A stretch of DNA of 45,517 nt from positions 38,931-84,447 of the forward strand of contig NW_019775892.1 in the NCBI RefSeq assembly GCF_001039355.2, written 5' to 3'. Both the position numbers and the translations under genes were made by a program. Each line of letters opens with the position of its first letter. The first letter of the stretch is position 1. The stretch comes from Lingula anatina. Its lineage: Eukaryota > Brachiopoda > Lingulata > Lingulida > Lingulidae. Below the pieces are notes generated by a model that saw only the letters and a list, made by a program, of their open reading frames with translations, ran no database searches and had not been told where the DNA came from. This document shows positions 1 to 11,900 of the stretch, one piece after another.

Positions 1-118
1 AAAAAAAAAAAAAAAAAAACTCACAAAACAATGCTGATTTACGCAGTCACATGCTTTCACACACAATCATACCTACACATATACAGGTGATCACAAACAC
101 ATGCAGTCACACACGCAT

Positions 119-166
<48 letters not shown>
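119..166. repeat. (AC)n microsatellite
   Basis: About 24 AC units. It accounts for a His/Thr-repeat frame at 51-305 that is not a gene. Confidence 0.97.
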
Positions 167-169
<3 letters not shown>

Positions 170-389
170 GTCACTGATACTGTCTTTTGTGATTCTGGTT
201 ATTTCTGCCATACTACCATCTTATGGTTGTGATATTCAAACAACACAAAAAAGACCAAAATCACTGAAAAAAAAATTGTCAAACAAGCATAAGAAATATG
301 TTTAATCTCAATAGATTTAATATTCTTTTTCGGACCTACTCTAAAGGCACTGCTAAATTCCTTATTAAGTGACTTAAGGAAATATTAAC

Positions 390-563
390 CTTCACAAGTT
401 GGATTTTCGGAGCTCCAGGTACCATCAGCTGTGCATCGTACAACATTATTCCCAGTCAGTCTGTACCCTGCCAGACACTCAAACTGGATTTCTCCGCCCA
501 CTTCAAGGCCATTCACACTTCTCCGGCCGTGCTGTGGCGTGCCTGGATCTGTACAGCGTATGG
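390..563 (-). CDS. Exon: sushi/CCP module of the mosaic gene
   Basis: This 174-nt phase 1-1 exon encodes one complete sushi module of 57 codons. It has the four cysteines (RCTDPG, IQFECLAGYRL, VVRCTADGTW, NPTCE), the hydrophobic-Y-x-L core after the second Cys, and the invariant Trp before the last Cys. The acceptor is ATTTCAG and the donor is GAAG|GTTAAT. The 389 bases to its left hold only intron and microsatellite, so further modules would lie beyond the window. Confidence 0.9.
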
Positions 564-1427
564 CTGAAATATTGAACAGTACATAAAAAATAATAATCAT
601 ACATGCATACATACATACATACATACATACATATGTGCTTATGATAGAGTTCTAGGGCCCATACACGTGAGATTTGTTGTGCATGCAAAAATGGGGCACC
701 GTTCCATGCACCTGTATAAACAAGCAAACTAAAACTGTTAATACACAGACAGCCTTTCGCAGGTGAAAAAAAAATTCAGATTGAGTTACTATGCCTGTAA
801 CTACGAGCTGCATATAAAACGTAAGGGGTTTGAAGTTAATAGGAGATGCCCTATCTTAAGCTTTTTTTTTCAGTATTGGAAATATTTCATTCATATTCAC
901 CAAGAACTAATTAAATTTTAATTTTTGTTTTTAAAAATTTAGTTTTAAAAAACTAAGTAAATAGATTAATATATTCTGATACACATGTTCTCATACAAAA
1001 TGACCTACGTGTACTTAAGCCTCCTTTACCACCCAGCGTGTACCTACCAACACAAGATCGTCCATCCATGAGGAGACGGTAGCCAGTATGGCAGCTACAC
1101 ACCACGGTTTGTGACATCATATTACAGACCTGGGTGCAGCCTCCATTGTTGAACCCACAGTGTCCTGGTCACAGGAAACAAATGTGAATAATGACAAATA
1201 CTTAATATCATCTCTACTTGATATCTTTCTTCATTATATCTTATTAGTAACATGTATTGAAATTTCATTTTATGATCTACAGTAAAATAATAATAATAAT
1301 AATAATTATTTTTTATTATTTGTGCATGTAAGGTGAACTTGGATAAGTTATTTAATAAAAATATGATCATATAGAAGTATATATATATATATATAGCAAT
1401 CATGACTAGCATTGAGGCAATGATAAC

Positions 1428-1485
<58 letters not shown>

Positions 1486-4400
1486 CTTACTTGGTGGCGT
1501 AGTTGGGATAACGTTATTGTTCAAGCCTCTGGTGGTGACCACAGCAGGTGGCTGGGTGGGGACAGTGGGAACTGAAACATGACGTTGTTCATTTGTACAT
1601 CAAAAGCCATTGTTTACAGCATTCAGGAGCACAGATATGTTACAACCACTAGCAGATAACTGTATAGGGGCCAAAGTGTTAAAATATGAAACTAGTTTTG
1701 TACATGTATAAGTCCACATTACTTAAATTCTATGGATGACATCCTCTGGGACTGCAAAACTAATAGGAGAGGGTGAAAAAAAAACTCCAGCAAAAAATAA
1801 CAATAAATAAATAAATAAATAAATAAATAAATTGCTGGTTATTTTAAATAATTACTTAAAGGGATAATAACTCTTCGATTGAAATCTATATTTCACAATA
1901 TAAACAGTGTAAGCAACTCATAGAAATATAATGTATTTTGTTTTACCACAAAGACGGCAATCATAGCTATTATTCTGATATTTGAGCTTGTCTTTAGACC
2001 ACGTGACCTCCACTGATGGCTATACTCTGTTAAAATCTCTTAAGAGATTTAAACAAAAAACCAAACTTTTTAGAAAAAAACCAGGGACTAACTTTGAATG
2101 TAGAAATGGATTCATTAACCATTGGTAAGTATGGAAAAATTGTTGTTTACTCCAGGAAAATTCATTTTTTGGCCAAAATGAACAGTTGTTATCCCTTTAA
2201 AAGTAAAGGAATACAAAGCTGGAAACCCAAATTGAACCACAGAACAGTAATATATCAAACAAACAACACATCCTTCTTTGCCATTGAACTTGTGAGACCC
2301 CTGAACCACTTTTGGGCCACCATATACCTTAACTTTCCTCCCATTTCTCTCATCGTTGAAACAGAAAGGTGTGAGCCTCTCTAGATAGGACGTCTTTGAA
2401 TTTAACTAATAAAAGTCGCTCACTGCCACCAGTCTCTCGTACAGTTCAGCAAATTTGCCAACACCAAATGCAAACCAATCTACAATCACGCCCCCGTCTT
2501 CTTGTGAACTTTTATGGTTATATATTTTGATGACAACAACTCAACTGCCACCTTTGTTGGCAGTATGCATGTCCACAAGGTTCATTTTGAGGTTAAGATT
2601 CATTCTAAGCAATCAGTTCCAAAGTTCTGAGGTAGTGATTTTATTTTCAATAACAGGCCATAATTAATGAGCATGTGGATGTCATCCATAAAATTGAATC
2701 AGTGTGGCCTAATGTGAATTTAATGTCATTTGTGACTAATATATCATGTTTTAAATGTTTTGACTAAATCAAAACTAAATTATAAAACAACATAAAAAGT
2801 TGTAAGCACTGAACTGTAGTTATCCATTGCTAACTTACTGCTACATGTACAATACCCAAAAGCAGAGGTGTCTGTACATGAATATCTACTGTATCAGTGA
2901 CATCATACACTGTATATATAGTGGTACTGATATTTACCTGTGGGTGCTGGTGTCACAGGTGTCTGTACATAAATATCTTCTACTATATCAGTGACATCAT
3001 CCACTGTATATATAGTGGTACTGATATTTACCTGTCGGAGCTGGTGTCACAGGTGTCTGTACACTGGGAATAAAAGTAACAGGACCTCCTGGCTGCTGAA
3101 CTCCTGGGATAAAAGTGACTGGGGCTTGTGTAGTTGGTGTTCCTAGTTAAAAAGAAGTTACAATTTACTGTCCTGACAAATGAAATGTCTTCTGTGGCTT
3201 TAATGGGCAGCATGTTTTTTGAAAGAGATTTTTTCTAATTTTTTTTGTAGATTTTCTTGGCAAGAAAAGTATTTTCAGTATCTTCACTCCCTGCTCTTTA
3301 CATCTCCAGTTTATAGACGAGACAGAAAAAGAAAGTGATTTTGATTTGATTTTTTTCATCCTTACAATGTAAATTATATAAAATATACAAAGGAAACATA
3401 GTTATAAATACATGGATGACACAGGGAAGTGAAAACATACATCTCCATTGTGATCCATTTAGGAATGATCGCAAGTAACAAAAATAAAAGGGGATGGGTA
3501 GCAACGAAAGTTTTGTTGCCTTTCTTAAGGAATCTTTACTTATTTTATTATTACATTTTGTTTTCTTCACATGCTTTTTCTTTCTTTGTATACAAGGTCA
3601 TCAGTAAACACTTCTCCTTGGTGTATAGTTTGATGTAAAGTTTTCTAGGCACTTGCTCTACCACTAACATAGTGATACTCTCCCATCATATAAATATTGT
3701 ACACCCAATTGCAATCCAGTGCCAGATGTCCATAAACCCAAAGAAATATCTCCCTGACTACCTAGACTGATTTCATGCAAAATTTACAAGGCTGAACTGC
3801 TGTTTTGTATTTATTATGATTTTGAAGGATATGAATGAAATCATATACATGTACTTATAGCATCAAAGGATAAGGAAGCAAATACCAACTACTAAAGCAC
3901 TCAGAAAGTACACACCTCACCCAACCAACTCAACTCTCATTCATTATTTATTAATTAACTTATTAATTAATTATTAGTTATTATTTATCATTTAACTACC
4001 CCAGTACTTAAGTATCTAAATTGTCATCATAAGCAATAATTGCTTAATTAATCAATCAATTGACTTATTAATTGGTTGGCCAATTAATAAACAAATTAAT
4101 AACTCTAGTATGAAATTACCACCAAAAAATAGCCCATTTCCGACCTATCCTGAATATTTCATCAAAAAAGCTCCATTACCTTTTGCATAAAGTTGCTAAC
4201 TGACTAGTATACCCTATTTACTCATAATTAACCAATTAACTAACTATTAACTAATTAATAATTGAATCATAATCAAAATTTAACCACTTAACTAAGTAAG
4301 CAGCTTTAGCCCATGTATGACCTATGCCTAAAATTTCATTAAAATCCACCCACAATTGTTTGAGTTAGTCTGGTGACCAACAGAAAAACGGAGGTGATAA

Positions 4401-5233
4401 TATGACTTTCTTGGCGGAGGTCGTATATCTAAAATGCAGCCCTTTCTATTTGACAGATTGGCCTTGGAAAGTTTCCCCACATACCAAAGAATCATTTGCA
4501 TAGACCTATGCAATATGGTGATCGCCAACCGCGGCTGATGGTGAAATAAGACATCTTGATTCCTCCTAAATATATCTTGGTATTACTTCTCACGTTCATC
4601 ATACTTGAAAATTGGTAAAACAGCAACAGGAGATTCCCGCTCGGCTTCACTATGCATGTAGATGAGAGAAGACCCGCAGTGAATGTGACCCCAAGATATC
4701 CGTCACAACTAACACATCGGACCGGACATGGCGGCACATTCACCTCAGCTCCTATTATAGATCTGTCTTTTAATCTTTTGTTTTAATACTAATTGACAAC
4801 ATTCTGACATGCTATTATTGCTCATTATATAAAAAGTGGGGTTAACAAGTATTTTTCTCCGCTTACGTTCAATTAAAGAAAATAAAAGGAACTTCTGATG
4901 AATTGGGAAAAGAAAAGGACTAGTCTACCCATAGTTTACACCTTGTACAGATAACATAATAAATATGATAATATAACAAAAGAAACAGGTACCTGTGCCC
5001 CCCTCCCCTCAATCCACCCGATTAAGGAACATAAATAGTACGACTTGGTTAGTTTCTAGTTTCACTTACTGTTGGTCTACTTGTAATTATTTAAATTCGA
5101 CTGTTTTCAAAACGTTAAAAACGCGTTCTTCAATCACGGAGACTTTCTTTTGCGTTTAAACCATAACAAATATATGGACTGAGTGAAAGTAAAAAGCTAT
5201 CAGTGAAGAAAATTTTATTACTCCCTTTGCCTT

Positions 5234-5275
<42 letters not shown>

Positions 5276-8072
5276 ATAAAAAGCGCCACCCTCCTCCATC
5301 ACAACCCTATGGTCCTGAAACTTTCGCTAAAAAGTCAACTTTTGATGAATTTCACGATGTTAACGTTTAGATTTAGATTCACATTCGATAAAAAATCCTG
5401 ATACAAAAAAATGACGTGCGAGGAAAAGTCAACGGTTAATGTTTTTTTTTCATATGTCAAAATAACCATGCCACCGCATGAACCAACTTAACCAACTTGG
5501 AATTATTGAACTATATGGACCTGGATAAGATGAGTTCATTTTTAAATAATATTTTCCTTGGGTTTAATCATAATAAATGTTAGCGAATAACCGAGTTGCC
5601 TTCTTTTTTCCATCTCTTTTGAATAAATCTAGCTTGTGGATAAAATTGTAAGCGTTAAAACGCGTTCTTCTCTTACCTGGTGTTGTGGTCAGTGCCGCCA
5701 GTAGAGAGGATAGGAATGGATCCTGTGTAGAGGGAGTTGCCGCCGTCGGTCTGACCGGGGTAGGTGGCGGGGAGACCGACGCTGGCGTCCCACCACCCGA
5801 CCCTATGCTGGGTCCCGGTAGGTTGCTAGTTAACCCATTGCCTAACATCTGTAACAGCGTCATCATGTCGTTATTTCCTGCAGGTGGCTGGGTTTGGGTG
5901 TTTGACCCTGGCACTGTCTGTCCCATGGCTGTTGGCGGGTTGGCTATAGCGGGGGTTGCCATGGAGCCACTGGTGGCTCTCATTCCTGAGGTGTTGGCAC
6001 CCACTTCCGTGCCCTGACTGACTCCGGCACCATTTGGTATCATACCGGAATTTCTTGTGCTCGAACCACTTCCGGTCACGCCTGTCCCACTGGATGGCGC
6101 CATACCGGATTGCACCGTACCGGATGGCACTGCCCCAGAACCGGACCTAGACGTGCCTTGGATTATAAGGATAGTCGGGGGCGTTGTTCTCGGGGGTTCA
6201 TCAGGGGTACCACTAATGGGTCCGGTTGGTTCCACGGGGGTAGCATCAATGGGTCCAGTTGGTTCCACGGGGGTGCCATCAATTGGGCCGGATGGTTCCA
6301 CTGGGGTACCGTCGCCAGCGCCAACAGTTTGCGTGACGCCCCCAGACGGTTCTTGAGGTGTCGTCGGAAGGGGAGGGGTTAGATCCACAACCACGGGTAC
6401 GGTCTGGGTGGGCATTTGGGTGGTTGTGGGGCTTGTCGGTTGGAGTGATGGCGTGGGTTGGGTTGTTGCCGGTGGCGGTTGTGTTGTTGACGGTGGCGGT
6501 TGTGTTGTTGACGGTGGTGGTTGTGTTGTTGACGGTGGTGGTTGTGTTGTTGACGGTGTCGGTTGGGAAGCTGTTACAGTAGAGGGTGTGTTAGGTGCCA
6601 GTGTGGTAGGTGTTGTCGTGGTGGCTGTGTCAAGCCCGTTACACAGTTCTGTGTCACACAGACACCACACGGCCTGGGCCCAGTACTGGGGGTGAGTACG
6701 GCAGCCATTCTGACTGGTGTCCATACCAGGATAGTAGTTCTCGTCAGTACAGCCACGGTAAACATCTGAAATTAGGGGCATAAACCATCATCTTAATTTA
6801 TTTATACATTTCAAATGGTGACCAAAATCAAGGTCTACATACCGCGACCAAAACGAAAACCAAAGGGAAAACACCCGTGGTTGCTATTTCAAAACTGACG
6901 CAACAGAACAAATCGAGACTATTTACTTTATTAAAAATGTTCTGATTGATTAATCCATTTTTTCAACGAGATTACTGTATAATTTAATACTTGAACTCAA
7001 TCAATACCCTTTGTATTGTCTGTCTGTATACATGTGAAATATACGACAAGCATGAAAATGTGATACCGGAGTGGGTACCCAACTAACGCAGAACACATTC
7101 TTAACGTTACCACATAGTTATATATTGGTGAGACCATCAGGAAACGTGAAGAAACGTTATTCTCACGTGCGGATTTCAGAACCCGAAATAATGTGATGAA
7201 AACTTAAGCAAACTATTATATTGGATAAACTACCATGTTTTAGTGTTTATTTCTTCCGGGAAGGATTAAATAGACTTTAATACGAACATTATCAAAATTA
7301 TTAAAAAAATACGTTTTTAAGTAATCTTGATAGTTGTTTGGGGTTTTATGATGAACTAGTCAATTGTTTGAACTTCATTTCAGAAATAATCCAGTAAACT
7401 TGCTGGCAAGGTCAGCTAACACAGAGTGAATGAACTAGGTTCCATAAATAGTACTTCACGGTCATCTGATAATGGTTAATTAACAAAATAAGATAGATAA
7501 AATGAAATAAAATAAATATCTTACCAAATAGACAAATACACTGGTGATCTACATGAGACAGAGCCATATGACCATATTTTAACATATTTTTAATGTTCTC
7601 TTAATTTTCTTTGTGTAAAGTTTCCCAAAAACGTTCCGAAATGGTTGACAAAACTTTCCTGACGTTATTCCTAACGTTCCCTCAGTGTTTTTGTAACATT
7701 CTTTTGTGAGCTGGGTAAACTGTTCGACCTATATTATGAAATACCAAACAAAGAAAAAAAACTTGTTTGATAAAGTACAGTAACTGTAGAATGGTTTCAA
7801 ACGCACGTTGATGTGCGCTATACGTACAAACCCTGTGTGTCATGGAAGTAGACGCTCATAATAATAAAATAAACAGGATTAAACGCATCTAATGCCAGGG
7901 ATACTAATAAACCACACAAAGTTCTGAGTCATCTAAGCCACTTCGTAAGACTTACAGCCATTTTGGTCGTCTCGTATGAAGCATTTCCCCGTGGTCTCAC
8001 ACTGGCTAACCTGCTCAGGGTTGTTCTGAAGTGCCGTGATGCAGAAGTCACCATGGCAATCGTAACAGCGGA
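390..8072 (-). CDS. Ly6-like / mucin-like / EGF / sushi mosaic protein (partial, six exons)
   Basis: Exons on the minus strand, in transcript order, are 7956-8072, 5677-6765, 3032-3142, 1491-1571, 1048-1164 and 390-563. All have AG/GT borders and every junction is phase 1, giving 563 residues in one open frame. The first exon plus the start of the second forms a ten-cysteine Ly6/uPAR-like (or ET-module-like) domain: it starts RCYDCHGDFC and ends WCLCDTELCNG. The large second exon is then Thr/Pro/Gly-rich, with repeats. Exons three and four continue the Thr/Pro linker, exon five is one EGF module and exon six is one sushi (CCP) module. Such modules normally bind proteins or glycans outside the cell, so a secreted or membrane-tethered adhesion or recognition protein is inferred. 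No signal-peptide exon was found upstream of 8072. The final codon is split at 390, so the gene continues past the left edge. Because all modules are 1-1, extra in-phase exons could have been missed. Confidence 0.82.
1048..1164 (-). CDS. Exon: EGF-like module of the mosaic gene
   Basis: This 117-nt phase 1-1 exon encodes 38 whole codons. Six cysteines have EGF spacing: HCGFNNGGCTQVC, then VVCSCHTGYRL, then DGRSCV. The GGC-x-Q-x-C start and CxC-xx-GYRL-x-x-DGRSC end resemble the EGF modules of complement-type and fibulin-type proteins, which usually sit beside sushi or CUB domains. It splices to the sushi exon at 390-563. There is no clear calcium-binding DxxE start. Confidence 0.88.
1431..1481. 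repeat. (TC)n microsatellite
   Basis: About 25 TC units end a few bases from the donor of exon 1491-1571. The pyrimidine tract on the plus strand is purine-rich in the transcript, just downstream of the 5' splice site. Confidence 0.97.
2866..3060 (-). repeat. Tandem repeat of about 91-94 bp copying an exon end and its splice donor
   Basis: Landmark AGGTGTCTGTACA occurs at 2866, 2957 and 3051. The unit contains TATCAGTGACATCAT, CACTGTATATATAGTGG and, on the minus strand, the end of exon 3032-3142 with its donor ACAG|GTAAAT. A full decoy donor lies at 2932-2937, preceded by a copy of the coding end (aca cct gtg aca cca). Confidence 0.9.
4110..4421. mobile_element. Retroposon-like 3' tail ending in a TTCTTGGCGGAGG motif
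   Basis: Stretches such as AAATTTCATTAAAATCCACC, TTTGAGTTAGTCTGGTGACC and ACGGAGGTGATAATATGACT, then CTTGGCGGAGG, resemble the ends of very common invertebrate non-LTR or SINE-like repeats. The same ending is at 23080-23120. No reverse transcriptase frame is visible. Recognition is from general familiarity, not a database match. Confidence 0.5.
5235..5273. repeat. Poly-A run, 39 bases
   Basis: It lies in the intron between exons 5677-6765 and 3032-3142. It could be the tail of an old retroposon on the plus strand, but no body is recognised. Confidence 0.9.
5677..6765 (-). CDS. Exon: end of the Ly6-like domain plus mucin-like stalk with internal repeats
   Basis: This 1,089-nt exon of the mosaic gene has acceptor CTAATTTCAG and donor G|GTAAGA. 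It carries the last six cysteines of the Ly6-like domain, about 45 residues. About 315 low-complexity residues rich in Thr, Pro, Ser and Gly follow. Two repeat arrays are visible: TTQPPPS repeated about four to five times (roughly 6470-6560), and a block of TPVEPTGPI with one-residue variants in three copies plus a degenerate fourth (roughly 6190-6315). The composition predicts dense O-glycosylation and an extended stalk. Local GC is far higher than in the surrounding introns, and long opposite-strand frames rich in Val and Gly are shadows of the repeats. Repeat number is likely to vary between alleles. Confidence 0.85.
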
Positions 8073-8212
8073 CTGAAAGAAAATATACACATGCGCAATT
8101 AGTTGTTTTAATTGAAATATTCCTTCAATATGTAAATTTATGGAGTGTCACTGGCTTCACAAGGGCGGGCAGCCGACCTCAGGGGCGGTTTTTTGATATG
8201 TTAAACCATTTC

Positions 8213-8334
8213 CTGCCGGTCTCCCACGATAGGGAGTCCGTTTCCCATTCATTTGTAAAGGTCAGTCTCGTCCAAGATTTTGACCCACTTAGGTCAGGTC
8301 AACCCTAACCATTATAAGCAAATGGAGGGCGGAA
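8213..8334. repeat. Inverted, diverged copy of the 23.4-kb element
   Basis: In reverse complement it shares CCGCCCTCCAT, AATGGTTAGGGTTGACCT, GTGGGTCAAAATCTTGG and AAATGAATGGGAAACGGACT with 23412-23539. It accounts for the frame at 8280-8462, which is not a gene. Confidence 0.7.
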
Positions 8335-8924
8335 TTTTTTTAATATGGACCCTCAGTTTCGATACACCGGTCTCGGCCACACCGAACCCTATATTGTACC
8401 GCCCTGAGCTGCGTGTAATTTCCCGGATAACTTCTCCGGGCACCGACGGGCCCAGTGTTTAGGTTAGGGGAGCGATCCACAGCGATATATTCTTTTACCG
8501 AGCGAAAAAAGGCAAATATTTTATGAAAATGTTACGCACGACTTTCAAAATCTGCCGCTGTTCTTATTATAGAACTAGCTTGTTCCATTAGAACACTACA
8601 GACGTGGACAATTTCTACTAATGCCAAAAAAAAAAAAAAAAAAAAAAAAAAAGACTAAAACATACGGTCATAGAGGTCTCGAGATTGCAGCAACCGGTTT
8701 AAGGTCCAATTTTACCAATAAGTCAAATGTCCCTATCAGTGGCAGTTATGTTTGTTTTTCAGAGAATTTTAAAAATTATTTTGTCCATAAAATTTATGCC
8801 ATTTTAACTTTTCCTTCTGTAATTAGTTTTAAATTAATCTGAAGTTTTAAATTTTATATACTGTATAATGACATTTGTAAACAGTGCTGTGTCGAATGAG
8901 TAGCGCTGAGTTGTTTGTGTTTTA

Positions 8925-8955
<31 letters not shown>

Positions 8956-11900
8956 TTTCAATATGCAAAAAAGTAAACAAGGACAATTTGTAGTTAAAAA
9001 AGTGATATGCAGGGTTTAAGGATGGCTGTAGGGGAGGTAGGTGACCGTCCCCCCCTCCCCACCACCCCCACCCCTCCCTGTATCGGCTGTTGTCATGGAA
9101 ACTCGATGTGCTGTCAGAGGCTGATCCTGGGCAGAGAAAGCACCGCTTCTGCTCGCGTTCTTCTCAGTACCCTTCACCATTTCCCTTAGCAAAACAACTT
9201 CAGTGCACTTATCACAAAATAGTTTTTTCAAATATTACTGAGCTCTCTGTGGGTTAGATGGGCTTTGCAATTTTAGTCTAATTAAGGGCGTCTTTTTTTG
9301 ACTATCTGTTATCGATCCACATCAATGTCGACGTAGTTCACGTGGTCTTTATAATACTTTTACTTTAAAATGAATAAAATTTAGTGTCAATATTCAAGTA
9401 TACGAGGATAAATATACATAAATTAATAAATTAATACGAGGTAATCTTGGAGATAACCTTACCAAATGTCGTTTTTAAAGTTATTTATTTCAAAAAACAA
9501 TATGAAAAGCTAAAATTGATGGAATCCGTAATAGTCGATTAGAGTGACACCCTGCCGGTCCCACCACCTCATCTTACAGCGTGTTTGGAGTCGTGTAGCT
9601 TCATGGAGCAGATATGTATTACGTCACGTACCAGACAGATACCCCTGCATATCACATAGGAGCACCCATAGTATAATGTATATACCATATCGCGATTCAA
9701 ATGCCTAAATCCCTTGTTAGCAACTTTTCATTCTCTTTTTCTGTACTGAGCTAAGACGCTTCTGCAATCGCTGTCAGACTGGGGATAAAAAACTTCAATC
9801 CCTTAATTTCCGTACTCTACTGGTTTCGAACAACACGTTAACAATAGTTAGGGTTAACATCACCGTTATTCAGGAATTAGTCACTTTCTGCTGGAGGTAA
9901 AAAGTGACTACTGAACAAACACAGGAGTGTCCAGAGGCCCGAGGACATGACTTGTTTGGCTCGTCCTTTAGTGCGTGACTTGCAGGTGTAATGGGGTCCA
10001 CGTTGTTTAAGGTGTGTACGGGATACAGGAACACATGAGCAGTTGAGGTGAGGCACAGCGATGCGCGGTCGAAGAAATAGAGGATGAATTGCCCCAAATC
10101 AGCTTATAACCGGTTGGTGGGGATGTGAGCTTCTCTCACATCTTGTGGCCATTTCTTTGTATTTGTGCAATGTTCGAAACAGCCAAGAATAAAATAAAAT
10201 AATAATAATGATAATAAATAAATAAAGAGCCTAAGTAATCAGACATAATCAAAACAGCTAGCTAGGCATGCTCGTTGTAAACGATTGAAGATGGACAGAT
10301 ACTGGACATAAAGTAAATTAAGTTGGGTCTGTTAGCCCTACCTTATGTCCCTTATAGGACACAGAGGCCACGCGAGGAAGTGAAACAGTGACTGACAACA
10401 AAGTAGCTACGGAGTCCTCCCGGTGTAAACACAATATGAAACAAATGCAAATGGAACCGATTCCAATTATCCCGAAGCTACAAAAACTATGTACACGTCA
10501 CTTGACTTTATATGGGTTAGATTAATGAAGCCTTGCCGACATTAATGTGTGTTCAATGCTATCCAAATGTAATATAGCCACATAATTTATTCACGTATTA
10601 AAGGTGTGTAACAGTGTCTATAAATTAACAACACCTATCCAGTAAAATTACTTCATGCCTATAAGATATTTAAAATGTTTTTTAAACCTATATGGGTATA
10701 GCTTTTGGTAAACAACAATGTCCGACACTCATAAGATCTTGGTTTCGTCCTCACCAACTAAAAATTGCAACAGGCAGGTAGGCGGAACACAGGGATACCG
10801 CCCACATAGAAATAAACATGCACTCTGTGGACTAGTGACTTGGTAGAAATGGAAAATTATTACAAAATAACCTCTACAAGGTAATATCGACAGTTTTGTG
10901 GACCTTGGTGAGTGGGCATATTCATTTTCATTTTGAATTTTTTGAACTTGTGAAGTTCCAGAGCTTAATGTTCTATGAAAATGAAAGACCCTGCTGCATC
11001 CAACACAAACCAAAATCTGTGCAACTGAAATCTGTTATTTGCAGTGTTATAGTTTTTAGTATCTCATATTACTGTCTTTATTATTGTATAATGAGCAGTA
11101 TTCATATCTATACTGTACTCTGTCCCAAGTTGCCTCTGTTGTATAAACTGTGATAAAATTCTTTCTACATCCATTGAATGATTAGTTAAAGAAGTGGTTC
11201 GCTCTTCTATGTTAGCATTGTGGTTATATATGGTGACATACTAAGACCTACAAGTGGAATTTTTTCTTATGATATTTTTCCTAAAATGGGGTTCTACTAA
11301 CGCTCTATCTTTGGTCCTGAGTGTCTGAATGTTATATTGAGTGTTTTTCAACAACTTGTGGAGCAAGCCACCAAAGCTGCCAAATATGTCAATATGAAAT
11401 TTGTGGCGCAGATACTAAAATCATCGTTAAAATCCGCATAAAATGTATAATAAAGTAAGCACAGAGAAGTGAATGGTAACCGAATAAATAACAATATTAA
11501 TCCCACAATTTTTACGAGCTGCCCCTAAAACACAATTATTGCATTTCCGCTCATTTCTGTATGTGTAGGATTTTTTCCCACTTTTCAATCTAAAGAGCGT
11601 GCGCTCCGGTAATTATGGAAGTGAGATCAGACGAGGGTGCTGCAGTGGCCCCTGGTGAGGCGCCTCAAGCAGTTTGGCAGTTCATCCCGATGTTTTCCCA
11701 TACCTGAAATCGCTGTCCTTAAATTCTGCTTCTGTGCTTCAGTCCACAAAAATGTAAACACAACGTTGAATAAAAGTGTTGAAAATTTGAGTCGTGACAT
11801 TGAAATATTTACTAAAAAGGGGTTATTTTATGCATGAAAGGCCAGTTTTGTGTGATTTTTTATATAACTACCCCAATTTTTCCTTCCAACAAGCGCATTT

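Noticed and set aside
51-305. 84-codon frame with a His/Thr repeat
   Set aside because: It is the translation of an (AC)n microsatellite.
5685-6769. Several plus-strand frames rich in Val and Gly
   Set aside because: They are antisense shadows of the Thr/Pro repeats in the mucin exon.
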